A stretch of 64,000 bases of DNA from Rhizobium sp. NXC24 (GCF_002944315.1 NZ_CP024311.1:1898501-1962500), one strand, 5' to 3'. Shown: positions 9,788 to 19,727, numbered from the stretch's first letter. The notes: generated by a model not told the origin, from the sequence alone. A program made the numbers and translations.

Positions 9788-9818
9788 AAAAGGGCGTCCA
9801 AGGGACGCCCTTTTTTGT
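9788..9818 (+). terminator. rho-independent terminator after the BMP binding-protein gene
   Basis: A perfect 8-bp stem, GGGCGTCC (9792-9799) with GGACGCCC (9803-9810), a three-base loop and six T residues directly after it. It lies 28 bases past the stop codon and separates the nucleoside importer from the sugar importer. Confidence 0.9.
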
Positions 9819-9908
9819 TGCAGTGCGTCATAGAATCCCGATTTACAAAAGTATTACTATATGATTTTTTGCCTTCGGCCGTAGGAGTTGGCCAATTGGG
9901 AGGACATC

Positions 9909-10871
9909 ATGAAATTTAAGACTGCACTGGTGAGTGCCACGATTCTTGCTGCTTGCATGTTTACGACCGCATCGGCAAAGAATTTGGTCGTCGGCTTTTC
10001 GCAAATCGGTTCGGAATCCGGCTGGCGTGCGGCGGAAACGACGGTTACGAAACAGCAGGCTGAAAAGCGCGGCATCGACCTCAAATTCGCCGATGCCCAA
10101 CAGAAGCAGGAAAACCAGATCAAGGCGATTCGCTCCTTCATCGCGCAGGGTGTCGACGCGATTCTCCTGGCGCCCGTCGTGGAAACGGGATGGGACTCTG
10201 TTCTGAAGGAAGCCAAGGAAGCCAAGATCCCCGTCATCCTGCTTGACCGCACGATCAACGCCCCGAAGGATCTCTATCTGACCGCCGTTACCTCGGACCA
10301 GATTCACGAAGGCAAGGTTGCCGGTGACTGGCTTGTGAAGACTGTCGGCGACAAGAAGTGCAATATCGTCGAGCTGCAGGGCACCACCGGTTCCTCGCCG
10401 GCCATCGCCCGCAAGAAGGGCTTCGAAGAAGCCATCAAGGGCCATGACAACCTGAAGATCGTCCGCAGCCAGACCGGCGATTTCACCCGCGCCAAGGGCA
10501 AGGAAGTCATGGAAAGCTTCCTGAAGGCCGAAAATGGCGGCAAGGACATCTGCGCGCTCTACGCTCATAACGACGACATGGCCGTTGGCGCTATCCAGGC
10601 GATCAAGGAAGCCGGCCTGAAGCCGGGCAAGGATATCCTGACCGTATCCATCGATTCGGTTCCGGACCTCTTCAAGGCCATGGCGGCCGGCGAAGCAAAC
10701 GCGACGGTGGAACTGACGCCGAACATGGCCGGCCCCGCCTTCGATGCCCTCGACGCGTACCTCAAGACCAAGAAGGAGCCGCCGAAGTGGATCCAGACCG
10801 AGTCGAAGCTGTACACACAGTCTGACGACCCGCAGAAGGTCTACGAGGAGAAGAAGAACCAGGGCTATTGA
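9909..10871 (+). CDS. YtfQ-like periplasmic sugar-binding protein
   Basis: A 320-residue type I periplasmic binding protein. A signal peptide (MKFKTALVSATILAACMFTT, cleavage near SAKN) is followed by LVVGFSQIGSESGWRAAET and by DAILLAPVVETGWDSVLKEA near residue 90, features I recognise from YtfQ, the galactofuranose-binding protein of E. coli. Galactofuranose or a related pentose/hexose is therefore the likely ligand, but this is by similarity only. ATG 9909 has GGGAGGA nine bases upstream. A terminator separates this gene from its transporter genes, suggesting the binding protein is made in excess over the membrane parts. Confidence 0.85.
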   Translation: MKFKTALVSATILAACMFTTASAKNLVVGFSQIGSESGWRAAETTVTKQQAEKRGIDLKFADAQQKQENQIKAIRSFIAQGVDAILLAPVVETGWDSVLKEAKEAKIPVILLDRTINAPKDLYLTAVTSDQIHEGKVAGDWLVKTVGDKKCNIVELQGTTGSSPAIARKKGFEEAIKGHDNLKIVRSQTGDFTRAKGKEVMESFLKAENGGKDICALYAHNDDMAVGAIQAIKEAGLKPGKDILTVSIDSVPDLFKAMAAGEANATVELTPNMAGPAFDALDAYLKTKKEPPKWIQTESKLYTQSDDPQKVYEEKKNQGY

Positions 10872-10886
10872 TGTAAAAAAAGCGAA

Positions 10887-10921
10887 CCGCATCGGCTGGC
10901 AAACGGCCGATGCGGGCTTTT
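10887..10921 (+). terminator. rho-independent terminator after the sugar-binding protein gene
   Basis: A perfect 10-bp stem, CCGCATCGGC (10887-10896) with GCCGATGCGG (10906-10915), a nine-base loop, then GCTTTTCT. It sits 15 bases after the stop codon. Partial read-through into the ATPase gene would give the high binding protein to membrane component ratio common in such operons. Confidence 0.8.
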
Positions 10922-11060
10922 CTACGCGGCATTGCGGGCGGGGAAGCTTCCGCATTTAGGTGAACTACCCGAATGCGAGTAAGATGTACGCACGGCGCTT
11001 TAGCGAGCGGCGTATTTCGCACCTTTGCATACCGGCTCAATTCAAGGAAATTCTTGCTCC

Positions 11061-12584
11061 ATGGCTCACGATGTCGAGCGTCTTCTGACGGCTACCGGCT
11101 TCTGCAAATATTTTCCCGGCTCCACCGCTCTGGATCATGTCGATTTTACGTTGCGGCGGGGCGAGGTTCATGCGCTTCTCGGCGAAAATGGTGCTGGGAA
11201 ATCGACGCTGATCAAGTGCATGACCGGCGCCTATCGCCGCGACGCAGGCAGCCTTGTTCTCGATGGCGCCGAAATCGACCCGCACGATACGCTGGCGGCG
11301 CAGAAGCTTGGTATCGGAACGGTCTATCAGGAGGTGAACCTCCTTGCGAATTTGAGTGTAGCGGAAAATCTGTTTCTCGGCCGGCAGCCAAGACGGCTCG
11401 GCATGATCAGCAGCCGTGCGATGAACAGCATGGCGAAAGACCTGTTGTCGCAATACGGCATAGACATCGATGTCAGCCGTCAGCTCGACCGTTTCTCCGT
11501 CGCAATTCAGCAAGTCATCGCGATCGCACGTGCCGTGGATCTCTCTGGCAAGGTTCTGATCCTCGACGAGCCGACGGCCAGCCTCGATACGCACGAAGTT
11601 GCCATGCTTTTCGGTATTATCCAGAATCTGAAGAAGCGCGGATTAGGAATTGTTTTCATTACGCATTTTCTTGAGCAGGTCTATCAGATTTGCGACCGCA
11701 TAACCGTTCTGCGCAACGGCCGCCTTGTGGGCACGCGCGATGCGGAGGGCCTTTCCCGGCAAACCCTGATCGCCATGATGCTGGGCCGCGAACTCGCGCA
11801 GGTCGAAGCGACCGCGAAGCAGGCGGTCGGCGAAAGCGGGCCGGTCAGATACCGCTTCACCAATTTCGGCAAACGCGGCAAAATTAAGCCCTTCGACCTG
11901 GAGGTTCGGGTCGGAGAAGTGGTTGGGATTGCCGGTCTGCTGGGCTCAGGACGCACGGAAACCGCGGAAGTGCTCTTCGGCGTCGAGCGCGCCGACAGCG
12001 GCGAGGCAAAGATCGAGGACAGGAATGTGACCCTTTCGGGCCCTCGCGCTGCCATCAAGAGCGGCTTCGGCTTTTGCCCCGAAGACCGCAAGACGGATGG
12101 CATCATCGGCGATCTTTCCATCCGCGAAAACATAGTCATGGCGCTCCAGGCCCGCCGCGGCTGGGCGCGCCCATTACCGCGCAGCGAGCAGAACGCGATC
12201 GCCGATCGTTATATCAAGGCGCTGGATATCCGCACCACCGACCGCGAAAAGCCGATAAGGCTGCTGTCCGGCGGCAATCAGCAGAAGGCCATTCTGGCGC
12301 GCTGGCTGGCGACCAATCCCAATTTCCTGATCCTGGACGAGCCGACGCGCGGCATCGATGTCGGCGCGCACGCGGAGATCATCCGACTGATCGAAGATCT
12401 TTGCCAGCAGGGAATGTCGCTAGTCGTGATCTCGTCCGAGCTGGAGGAACTCGTGGCCTATAGTTCCCGCGTCATCGTGCTGCGTGACCGCGAACATATT
12501 GCCGAACTGACAGGCGACAAGATTACCGCCAGCCATATCGTCGACTCGATCGCGACGGGCGAGAGCAAGCGGGAGGAAGCATGA
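11061..12584 (+). CDS. sugar ABC importer, double ATP-binding protein (YtfR-like)
   Basis: A 507-residue ATPase with two fused ABC halves. The first half has Walker A GENGAGKSTLIKCM near residue 37, a weak signature FSVAIQQVIAIARAV and Walker B VLILDEPTASLD. The second half has a degenerate P-loop GLLGSGRTETAEVLFG, a strong LSGGNQQKAILARWL signature and FLILDEPTRGIDVG. This is the standard arrangement in carbohydrate uptake (CUT2) transporters. I start it at ATG 11061, after AAGGA, because the protein family begins close to the first ABC domain. It overlaps the next permease gene by four bases. Confidence 0.9.
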   Translation: MAHDVERLLTATGFCKYFPGSTALDHVDFTLRRGEVHALLGENGAGKSTLIKCMTGAYRRDAGSLVLDGAEIDPHDTLAAQKLGIGTVYQEVNLLANLSVAENLFLGRQPRRLGMISSRAMNSMAKDLLSQYGIDIDVSRQLDRFSVAIQQVIAIARAVDLSGKVLILDEPTASLDTHEVAMLFGIIQNLKKRGLGIVFITHFLEQVYQICDRITVLRNGRLVGTRDAEGLSRQTLIAMMLGRELAQVEATAKQAVGESGPVRYRFTNFGKRGKIKPFDLEVRVGEVVGIAGLLGSGRTETAEVLFGVERADSGEAKIEDRNVTLSGPRAAIKSGFGFCPEDRKTDGIIGDLSIRENIVMALQARRGWARPLPRSEQNAIADRYIKALDIRTTDREKPIRLLSGGNQQKAILARWLATNPNFLILDEPTRGIDVGAHAEIIRLIEDLCQQGMSLVVISSELEELVAYSSRVIVLRDREHIAELTGDKITASHIVDSIATGESKREEA

Positions 12585-13609
12585 GTTCCCAGATCAAGGC
12601 CCTGTTGCTTCGATTGGCCCCGCAGCTCATTGCGCTGTCAGCGATTCTTCTATTGAATTTCATTATGTTCCCACAGTTCTTTCATCTGGAACTGCAAAAT
12701 GGCAGATTGTATGGCAGCATCATCGATGTTCTCAATCGCGGTGCGCCCGTAGCGCTTCTGTCCATCGGCATGACGCTCGTCATCGCCACCAAGGGCATCG
12801 ATCTCTCGGTCGGCGCGGTGATTGCAATTTGCGGCGCCGTTGCCGCATCCGCCATCGTCTCCGGACATTCTCTCGCCTATACGCTGATACTGACCATCGG
12901 CGTCGGGCTTGCATGCGGGCTTTGGAACGGGTTCCTCGTCGCGGTTCTCGATATTCAGCCGATCATCGCCACGCTGGTGCTGATGGTCGCCGGCCGCGGG
13001 ATAGCCCAATTGATCACCGAAGGCGTCATCATGACCTTCAATGACGATGGGCTCATCTTCTTGGGAAGCGGGTCCTTCGGCTCCCTGCCGATGCCTGTCG
13101 TCATCTGGCTGTTGGTGGCATTGGCGGTTATTCTTCTGGTGAGACGCACGGCTCTCGGCATGCTCGTCGAGGCGATCGGCATCAACCGGCGGGCCAGCAC
13201 GCTGTCGGGCATTCAGACGCCGGTGCTGCTGATCGCCGTCTATGCGCTGAGCGGCCTGTGCGCTTCGATCGCCGGCATCATCGTTTCCGCCGATATCAAG
13301 GGCGCCGATGCGAACAATGCCGGTCTTTGGCTCGAACTTGACGCGATCCTGGCCGTCGTCGTCGGTGGCAATTCCCTTCTTGGCGGCCGTTTCAGCATCG
13401 TCGGCTCACTGATCGGCGCGATGATCATCCAGTCGGTCAATACCGGCATTCTGCTGTCCGGCTTCCCGCCGGAGTTCAATCTGGTGATCAAGGCCGTCAT
13501 CGTCATCATCATTCTGGTCATCCAGTCTCCAGCTCTCCAATCCGTCTCGTCGTTTTTCTGGCGTCGGCGGGGCGCGGCGCAGATGATCCATGAGGAGCAG
13601 GCAAAGTGA
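12581..13609 (+). CDS. sugar ABC importer permease (YtfT-like)
   Basis: A 342-residue CUT2 permease with about nine membrane segments. The conserved stretch ALLSIGMTLVIATKGIDLSVG near residue 60 is the hallmark of RbsC/YtfT permeases. The start ATG overlaps the stop of the ATPase gene (ATGA) and has GAGGAAG before it. It should form a heterodimeric channel with the next gene product. Confidence 0.9.
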   Translation: MSSQIKALLLRLAPQLIALSAILLLNFIMFPQFFHLELQNGRLYGSIIDVLNRGAPVALLSIGMTLVIATKGIDLSVGAVIAICGAVAASAIVSGHSLAYTLILTIGVGLACGLWNGFLVAVLDIQPIIATLVLMVAGRGIAQLITEGVIMTFNDDGLIFLGSGSFGSLPMPVVIWLLVALAVILLVRRTALGMLVEAIGINRRASTLSGIQTPVLLIAVYALSGLCASIAGIIVSADIKGADANNAGLWLELDAILAVVVGGNSLLGGRFSIVGSLIGAMIIQSVNTGILLSGFPPEFNLVIKAVIVIIILVIQSPALQSVSSFFWRRRGAAQMIHEEQAK

Positions 13610-14574
13610 ATTCGAAATATCTTCCTCTGCTCGTGACGATCGTCATTTTCCTGCTGGCCTACACCGGCTGCGTGATGGAGTTTCCGACCATGCTGTCGAC
13701 GCGCGTCGTCGGCAATCTGCTGACGGATAACGCTTTTCTCGGAATTGCCGCCGTCGGCATGACGTTTGTCATCCTTTCCGGCGGCATCGATCTGTCGATC
13801 GGTTCGGTCATCGCCTTTACCGGCGTCTTCCTGGCTATCATTCTGCGAGATACCTCGATCCATCCGTTGCTCGCCTTCGCGCTTGTTCTGGCGATCACGA
13901 CGATCTTCGGCGCGGGCATGGGTGCCATCATCCACTATCTCAGCATGCCGCCCTTCATCGTCACTTTGGCGGGCATGTTTCTCGCGCGCGGCATCGCTTT
14001 CGTCCTCTCGATCGACAGTATCCCGATCGAGCATGATTTCTATTCGCAACTGAGCGATCTCTATCTATTGCTGCCAGGCGGCGGCCGTCTGACGCTGATC
14101 GGCGGTATCATGCTGATCGTCTTTGCAGGCGGCATTGTGCTGGCGCATCGCACCCGCTTTGGCGCCAACGTCTATGCGTTGGGCGGCGGGGTGCAGACGG
14201 CTCAGTTGATGGGTGTGCCGGTCGGCCGCACAACGATCCAGATCTATGCGCTGTCCGGCTTTCTCGCCGGTCTATCCGGAATCGTTTTTTCGCTCTATAC
14301 GTCGGCAGGATATTCGCTGGCTACGGTTGGGGTCGAGCTGGATGCCATTGCCGCCGTGGTCATAGGTGGAACATTGCTCACGGGGGGAGCAGGGTTCGTT
14401 GGAGGAACTCTCATCGGAATTCTCATACAGGGCTTGATTCAGACTTATATCACCTTTGATGGAACGCTCTCCAGTTGGTGGACTAAGATATTAATCGGGC
14501 TGCTGCTCTTTGCGTTTATTCTGATGCAGAAGGGACTTCTGCTGCTTTCCCGCTTCAATCGACGTTACGCTTAG
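13606..14574 (+). CDS. sugar ABC importer permease (YjfF-like)
   Basis: A 322-residue CUT2 permease, second of the pair, with AAVGMTFVILSGGIDLSIG near residue 50. The start is GTG, overlapping the preceding stop codon by four bases. Two unlike permeases with one double ATPase and one YtfQ-like binding protein reproduce the E. coli ytfQ-ytfR-ytfT-yjfF set. Confidence 0.9.
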   Translation: MNSKYLPLLVTIVIFLLAYTGCVMEFPTMLSTRVVGNLLTDNAFLGIAAVGMTFVILSGGIDLSIGSVIAFTGVFLAIILRDTSIHPLLAFALVLAITTIFGAGMGAIIHYLSMPPFIVTLAGMFLARGIAFVLSIDSIPIEHDFYSQLSDLYLLLPGGGRLTLIGGIMLIVFAGGIVLAHRTRFGANVYALGGGVQTAQLMGVPVGRTTIQIYALSGFLAGLSGIVFSLYTSAGYSLATVGVELDAIAAVVIGGTLLTGGAGFVGGTLIGILIQGLIQTYITFDGTLSSWWTKILIGLLLFAFILMQKGLLLLSRFNRRYA

Positions 14575-14589
14575 GGAAGGACAGAGTGT

Positions 14590-15336
14590 TTGCGCGGCCG
14601 ATTGCTTGAAACCAGGAAAACCGAAGGAAAATCCCGAACGAGCCATGCTCAGGTCGTGGATGATCTTGGAAAAGCGATTGTGTCCGGCGCCTTTCCCATC
14701 GGCAGCATTCTCCCTGGCGACAGCGATCTTCTGCAGCGGTTCAAGGTGTCGCGCACCGTGCTGCGCGAGAGCATGAAGACGCTCGCGGCAAAAGGATTGG
14801 TCGTGCCGCGCGCCCGCGTCGGAACCCGTGTCACCGAAAAGATCCATTGGAACATGTTCGACAGCGCGGTGCTGACCTGGCACTTTGAAAGCGGCGTCAA
14901 CGAGGAGTTCCTTCTCCACCTCTACGACATTCGTTTGGCCTTCGAGCCGTTTGCCGCCAGCCTCGTGGCGAAGCGGGCCAGCCCCGAAGAAATCGAGTCG
15001 TTGCGAAAGCTGGCGATGGCCATGGCCGCGCCGGAACATACGCCTGATAGTCTCGCCGTCGCCGATCTTCACTTTCACCTGGCGATCACGGAAGCCTCCC
15101 ACAATCCCTTCATGCGTTCGCTCGGCGGCCTGATCGAAGCGGCCCTCGTCGGCATGTTCCGGATGAGCGCACCTCCGACCAGCAACGGCTTCGGCAATAT
15201 TGCCGATACGCATATGGCGATCGTCGACGCTATCGCCGCCGGCGACGAATTGGCGGCGCACAAGGCGATGGAATTCGTTATTTTCGACGGCCGCCGGCAT
15301 GTCCAGCAAGCCTTCGCGGCGCTCGCGGACGCTTGA
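14590..15336 (+). CDS. FadR-subfamily GntR transcriptional regulator
   Basis: A 248-residue regulator. The N-terminal winged helix (residues about 15-85) contains the GntR core IVSGAFPIGSILPGDSDL and FKVSRTVLRESMKTLAAKG. It is followed by WNMFDSAVLTWHFE, typical of sugar-acid responsive members such as DgoR, and by an all-helical FCD domain with the metal-binding histidines in DLHFHLAITEASHN and NIADTHMAIVDAI. It begins with TTG, preceded by GGAAGGACAG, only 15 bases after the permease gene, so it probably belongs to the sugar-importer operon and regulates it in response to the sugar or a breakdown product. Confidence 0.85.
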   Translation: MRGRLLETRKTEGKSRTSHAQVVDDLGKAIVSGAFPIGSILPGDSDLLQRFKVSRTVLRESMKTLAAKGLVVPRARVGTRVTEKIHWNMFDSAVLTWHFESGVNEEFLLHLYDIRLAFEPFAASLVAKRASPEEIESLRKLAMAMAAPEHTPDSLAVADLHFHLAITEASHNPFMRSLGGLIEAALVGMFRMSAPPTSNGFGNIADTHMAIVDAIAAGDELAAHKAMEFVIFDGRRHVQQAFAALADA

Positions 15337-15388
15337 CGTCTACGTCTAATTTCGCCGTAGTTCACCGCTCAACTAGTTGCTATGAGGA

Positions 15389-15414
15389 GATGAGGCCTGC
15401 TCTCGGGCCTCATC
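15389..15414 (+). other. hairpin in the glmU leader
   Basis: A 9-bp perfect stem GATGAGGCC (15389-15397) with GGCCTCATC (15406-15414) and an eight-base loop, 24 bases before the glmU start. No T-run follows, so it is not a standard terminator; it may end the regulator transcript weakly or shape the glmU leader. Confidence 0.4.
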
Positions 15415-15438
15415 GGACCGTATCTTTCGGAGCTTGCA

Positions 15439-16800
15439 ATGGAACGCACCTGCCTCGCCATCATCCTCGCCGCCGGCGACAGCACCCGCATGAAGTCGTC
15501 GATCTCCAAGGTGCTGCACCCAATCGCCGGCCGTCCGATGATTGCACATGTGATGGACGCGATTGCCAAGACCGATATTTCTGCTGCCGCGCTCGTGGTC
15601 GGCCGCAACGCGGAGGAGGTCACTGCGGCGGCCGCCGTCGGCGGCGTCAAGGTGGAAGCCTATCTGCAGAAAGAGCGTCTCGGCACCGGCCATGCAGTGC
15701 TTGCGGCGCGCGAGGCGATCGCCAAAGGGTATGACGATATTCTCGTGGCCTATGGCGACGTACCGCTGCTCACCGATGCGCCGCTTCGCGCGGCACGTCA
15801 GGGGCTAGCCGATGGCAATGACATCGTCGTCATCGGCTTTCATACGGAAAACCCCAACGCCTATGGCCGGCTGCTCGTCAAGGACGGCGAGCTGATCGCC
15901 ATCCGTGAGGCAAAGGACGCGACCGACGCCGAGCTTGCGGTTACCTGGTGCAATAGCGGCCTGATGGCGATCAACGGCCGCAAGGCGCTCGATCTGCTCG
16001 ACCGTATCGGCAACGACAATGCCAAGCGCGAATATTATCTGACCGATCTCGTCGAGATCGCCCGCTCTCTCGGCGGCCGCGCGGTCGCCGTCGATGCGCC
16101 CGAAGTGGAGATGACCGGCTGCAACAACCGCGCCGAACTCGCCGTTATCGAGCGGCTCTGGCAGGAGCGGCGCCGTCATGAGCTGATGCTTTCAGGCGTC
16201 ACGATGATTGCGCCAGAAACGGTGTTTCTTGCCTATGACACGGTAATTGGCCAGGACGCGCTGATCGAGCCGAACGTCGTCTTCGGCCCCGGCGCCGTCA
16301 TCGATGGCGGCGCGGTCATCCATGCCTTTTCGCATATCGAAGGCGCCCATGTCAGCGCCGGCGCCACGGTCGGCCCCTTCGCGCGGCTGCGTCCGGGTGC
16401 GGACCTTGCCGGCGGCTCGAAGGTTGGTAATTTCTGCGAGGTGAAGAACGGCAAGATCAGCGAGGGCGCGAAGGTCAATCACCTGACCTATATCGGCGAT
16501 GCCACGGTCGGCGCCGGCAGCAATATCGGCGCGGGCACGATCACCTGCAACTATGATGGCGTCAACAAGCACGAGACGCATATCGGCGCCAACAGCTTCA
16601 TCGGCTCGAACTCGTCGCTGGTTGCGCCCGTGCGTATCGGCGACAACGCCTATGTCGCCTCAGGCAGCGTCATCACCGAGGATGTGCCTGCCGATGCGCT
16701 TGCCTTCGGTCGCGCCCGCCAGGAGGTAAAACCTGGCCGTGCCAAGGTCATTCGCGAGAGAGCCTTGGCCATCAAGGCAGCGAAGAAGGGCAGCCACTAA
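15439..16800 (+). CDS. glmU: bifunctional N-acetylglucosamine-1-phosphate uridyltransferase / glucosamine-1-phosphate acetyltransferase
   Basis: A 453-residue cytoplasmic enzyme making UDP-N-acetylglucosamine in two steps. The N-terminal nucleotidyltransferase has [19 protein letters not shown] (residues 10-28), equivalent to the LAAGxGTRM...PK motif. The C-terminal left-handed beta helix (from about residue 250) has hexapeptide repeats such as [13 protein letters not shown] and [19 protein letters not shown], ending with [12 protein letters not shown]. The length matches the family. glmS follows 219 bases later, so the two enzymes of the amino-sugar branch are neighbours feeding peptidoglycan and lipid A synthesis. 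Confidence 0.97.
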   Translation: MERTCLAIILAAGDSTRMKSSISKVLHPIAGRPMIAHVMDAIAKTDISAAALVVGRNAEEVTAAAAVGGVKVEAYLQKERLGTGHAVLAAREAIAKGYDDILVAYGDVPLLTDAPLRAARQGLADGNDIVVIGFHTENPNAYGRLLVKDGELIAIREAKDATDAELAVTWCNSGLMAINGRKALDLLDRIGNDNAKREYYLTDLVEIARSLGGRAVAVDAPEVEMTGCNNRAELAVIERLWQERRRHELMLSGVTMIAPETVFLAYDTVIGQDALIEPNVVFGPGAVIDGGAVIHAFSHIEGAHVSAGATVGPFARLRPGADLAGGSKVGNFCEVKNGKISEGAKVNHLTYIGDATVGAGSNIGAGTITCNYDGVNKHETHIGANSFIGSNSSLVAPVRIGDNAYVASGSVITEDVPADALAFGRARQEVKPGRAKVIRERALAIKAAKKGSH

Positions 16801-16917
16801 GCCTAAAGTCCAGCGCATGAGCCCTTAAATCGGAATCGATTTAAGGAAAGGAATATGCGCTACTCTAAAGTCCTACTGCGTTCTCAACGCGTCCTTTGGA
16901 TCCGCGTTGCAGTAGGG
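16801..16917. repeat. palindromic intergenic element between glmU and glmS (RIME-like)
   Basis: Two dyads are visible. The first is a perfect inverted repeat CCTTAAATCG (16823-16832) and CGATTTAAGG (16837-16846). The second is a longer imperfect hairpin with outer arms CCTACTGC (16872-16879) and GCAGTAGG (16909-16916) and inner arms AACGCG (16886-16891) and CGCGTT (16903-16908). The layout resembles short mosaic repeats scattered through rhizobial intergenic regions; I recognise the style from memory and cannot count copies here. Confidence 0.6.
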
Positions 16918-17019
16918 TCGCGTAACGGTCGGAAACCGAAAGTGACCATCGCGGCAATTGAGAAAACTATAAGAATCATTAGGACTTGCGCCAAGATTTT
17001 GGGCCAGACGGAGAATTGC

Positions 17020-18846
17020 ATGTGCGGCATTGTCGGGATTGTCGGAACGAAGCCTGTGGCGGCACGATTGGTGGATGCCTTGCGGCGTCTCGAATATCGC
17101 GGCTACGATTCGGCTGGCGTTGCCACCATCCATAACGGCGTCATGGACCGCCGCCGCGCCGAAGGAAAACTCTTCAATCTCGAAAAGCGACTGGATGTCG
17201 AGCCGCTACCGGGCGTCACCGGCATTGCTCACACCCGCTGGGCGACCCATGGCGTTCCCAACGAAACCAACGCCCATCCGCATTTTGTCGAAGGCGTCGC
17301 CGTCGTTCACAATGGCATTATCGAGAATTTCTCCGAGCTGCGCGAGGAATTGAAGGCCGAAGGCCGGGTCTTTGCCACACAGACCGATACGGAAGTTGTT
17401 GCGCATCTTCTGGCGAAATATCTCCGCCAGGGCCTCGATCCGCGCGCAGCCATGCTGAAGATGCTGAACCGCGTCACCGGTGCCTATGCACTGGTCGTCA
17501 TGTTCCAGAACGATCCCGACACGCTCATGGCGGCCCGCTCCGGCCCGCCGCTCGCCATCGGTTTCGGCAATGGCGAGACATTCCTCGGCTCCGACGCGAT
17601 TGCGCTGGCGCCCTTCACCAACGAGATTACCTATCTCGTCGACGGCGACTGCGCGATCATCACCCGCGATGGCGCCACGGTTGTCGATTTCAGCGGCCAG
17701 GAGGTCAGCCGCGTTCGGCAGATATCGCAGGCGACTGCCTATGTCGTCGACAAGGGCAATCATCGCCACTTCATGGAAAAGGAAATTTACGAGCAGCCGG
17801 AGGTGATCTCCCATGCGCTCAGCCAATATGTCGATTTCGCCAGTCATCGAGTGCGCCCGAATGCGTCGGCGATCGATTTCAGCGCGGTGTCCAGCTTGGC
17901 GATTTCAGCCTGCGGCACGGCGTATCTTGCCGGCCTGATCGGCAAATATTGGTTCGAGCGTTATGCCCGCCTGCCGGTCGAGATCGATGTGGCTTCCGAA
18001 TTCCGCTATCGCGAAATGCCGCTATTGCCCTCGCAGGCTGCGCTATTCATCTCGCAATCCGGCGAAACGGCGGATACGCTTGCATCGCTGCGCTACTGCA
18101 AGGATCATGGCCTGAAGATCGGTGCCGTGGTCAATGTGAAGGAATCGACCATCGCGCGCGAATCCGATGCGGTGTTCCCGATCATGGCCGGCCCCGAAAT
18201 CGGGGTTGCCTCTACCAAGGCCTTCACCTGCCAGCTTGCTGTGCTCGCATCTTTGGCGATCGGTGCCGGCAAGGCGCGTGGTACGGTCAGCGCTGAGGAC
18301 GAACAGGCGATGGTGGGTCATCTCGTTGAGATGCCGCGCATCATGGCCCGGGTGCTGAACATCATCCAGCCGCAGATGGAAAGCCTTGCCCGTGAGATCT
18401 CAAAGTTCAACGACGTGCTTTATCTCGGACGCGGCACCAGCTTCCCGCTCGCCATGGAAGGCGCGCTGAAGCTCAAGGAAATCTCCTACATCCACGCCGA
18501 AGGCTATGCTGCCGGCGAGCTGAAGCACGGTCCGATCGCGTTGATCGACGAGAACATGCCTGTTATCGTCATTGCGCCCTATGACCGCTTCTTCGACAAG
18601 ACCGTCTCCAACATGCAGGAGGTGGCGGCCCGCGGCGGCCGCATCATCTTCATCACCGACGAGGCAGGGGCTGCGGCTTCCACCTTGCCGACAATGGCGA
18701 CGATCACCCTGCCGGTTGTCGATGAAATCATCGCACCGATCATCTTCTCGCTGCCGATCCAACTGCTCGCCTATCACACGGCAGTCTTTATGGGCACGGA
18801 CGTCGATCAGCCGCGCAATCTCGCCAAGTCGGTGACGGTAGAATAG
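17020..18846 (+). CDS. glmS: glutamine--fructose-6-phosphate aminotransferase (isomerizing)
   Basis: A 608-residue enzyme that makes glucosamine-6-phosphate from fructose-6-phosphate and glutamine, the first step of the amino-sugar pathway. The start at ATG 17020 places the catalytic Cys directly after Met (CGIVGIVG), as the N-terminal nucleophile glutaminase requires; GGAG lies six bases upstream. An open frame extends 165 bases further upstream but is not coding. The isomerase half has two SIS domains with SGETADTLASLR, STKAFTCQLAVLA and GELKHGPIALID, and ends AKSVTVE as expected. No glmS ribozyme is evident upstream. Confidence 0.97.
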   Translation: MCGIVGIVGTKPVAARLVDALRRLEYRGYDSAGVATIHNGVMDRRRAEGKLFNLEKRLDVEPLPGVTGIAHTRWATHGVPNETNAHPHFVEGVAVVHNGIIENFSELREELKAEGRVFATQTDTEVVAHLLAKYLRQGLDPRAAMLKMLNRVTGAYALVVMFQNDPDTLMAARSGPPLAIGFGNGETFLGSDAIALAPFTNEITYLVDGDCAIITRDGATVVDFSGQEVSRVRQISQATAYVVDKGNHRHFMEKEIYEQPEVISHALSQYVDFASHRVRPNASAIDFSAVSSLAISACGTAYLAGLIGKYWFERYARLPVEIDVASEFRYREMPLLPSQAALFISQSGETADTLASLRYCKDHGLKIGAVVNVKESTIARESDAVFPIMAGPEIGVASTKAFTCQLAVLASLAIGAGKARGTVSAEDEQAMVGHLVEMPRIMARVLNIIQPQMESLAREISKFNDVLYLGRGTSFPLAMEGALKLKEISYIHAEGYAAGELKHGPIALIDENMPVIVIAPYDRFFDKTVSNMQEVAARGGRIIFITDEAGAAASTLPTMATITLPVVDEIIAPIIFSLPIQLLAYHTAVFMGTDVDQPRNLAKSVTVE

Positions 18847-19022
18847 GCCGTATTCCCCGCTCTTTTCCTAAAATAACGTCGTCGTGAATGGGGCGCCGAT
18901 TCCCATTGATGACATGACTGCCGGGTTGTGCGACGCGCCGATTTCTGGCACGTTTTACGGAGGAGATGGTGGGGGAATTTGCCGGTTAGCGGTGGCGACG
19001 GAACGGAGTTTTCGAACGGCGA

Positions 19023-19727
19023 ATGACGGAAAAACCCATCAAAGTGTCTGTGGCAACGCGGATCAGAAATAATTTCTTGGCGGGCCTGATTATCTGCGCG
19101 CCGATCGCCATTACGCTCTGGCTCACTTGGTCTGTGGTCCACTGGGCCGATAGCTGGGTCAGGCCCTATATTCCGGCCCGCTATGATCCCGAAAGCTATC
19201 TGAACTTCGCGGTTCCTGGCACCGGCTTGGTGATCGCGATGATCTTCATCACGATCGTCGGTTTCCTCGCCAAAAACCTCATTGGCCAAAGCATCGTCCG
19301 TTTCGGCGAATCGATCGTTCATCGTGTGCCGCTGGTGCGAACCATCTATAAGAGCGTGAAGCAGATTTTCGAAACCGTGCTGAAAGAGCAGGGCACGTCT
19401 TTCAAGAAGGTTGGCCTAATCGAATATCCGAGCCCCGGCCTCTGGTCGATGGTGTTCATCTCGACCGATGCCAAGGGTGAAATCGCCTCCAAGTTTAACG
19501 CTATGGGGCATGACATGGTGGCCGTTTTCCTACCGCCGACGCCGGTGCCGACAGCCGGTTTTCTGGTTTTCGTTCCGCGTGAAAAGATCACCATTCTCGA
19601 CATGAGCCCGGAAGACGGCGCCAAACTGCTGATCTCCGGCGGATTGGTCTCACCGGAATATCGGGAAAAGCTGATCGGCAAGGAACTGCCTCCGCCGGCG
19701 CCTGTTCCCGCAAAGACTTTGTCTTAG
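19023..19727 (+). CDS. DUF502 family inner-membrane protein
   Basis: A 234-residue protein with two membrane segments near the N terminus (LAGLIICAPIAITLWLTWSV and GLVIAMIFITIVGFLAKNL) followed by a soluble domain with IVHRVPLVRTIYKSVKQIFE and VFLPPTPVPTAGFLVFVPRE, both typical of DUF502 (PF04367). The function of the family is not established. It ends in a proline-rich tail. It stands alone between glmS and the phytase-like gene. Confidence 0.8.
   Translation: MTEKPIKVSVATRIRNNFLAGLIICAPIAITLWLTWSVVHWADSWVRPYIPARYDPESYLNFAVPGTGLVIAMIFITIVGFLAKNLIGQSIVRFGESIVHRVPLVRTIYKSVKQIFETVLKEQGTSFKKVGLIEYPSPGLWSMVFISTDAKGEIASKFNAMGHDMVAVFLPPTPVPTAGFLVFVPREKITILDMSPEDGAKLLISGGLVSPEYREKLIGKELPPPAPVPAKTLS

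Noticed and set aside
18884..19072. 62-codon plus-strand frame before the DUF502 gene
   Set aside because: It overlaps the start of the DUF502 gene in another frame and has no ribosome site or family.
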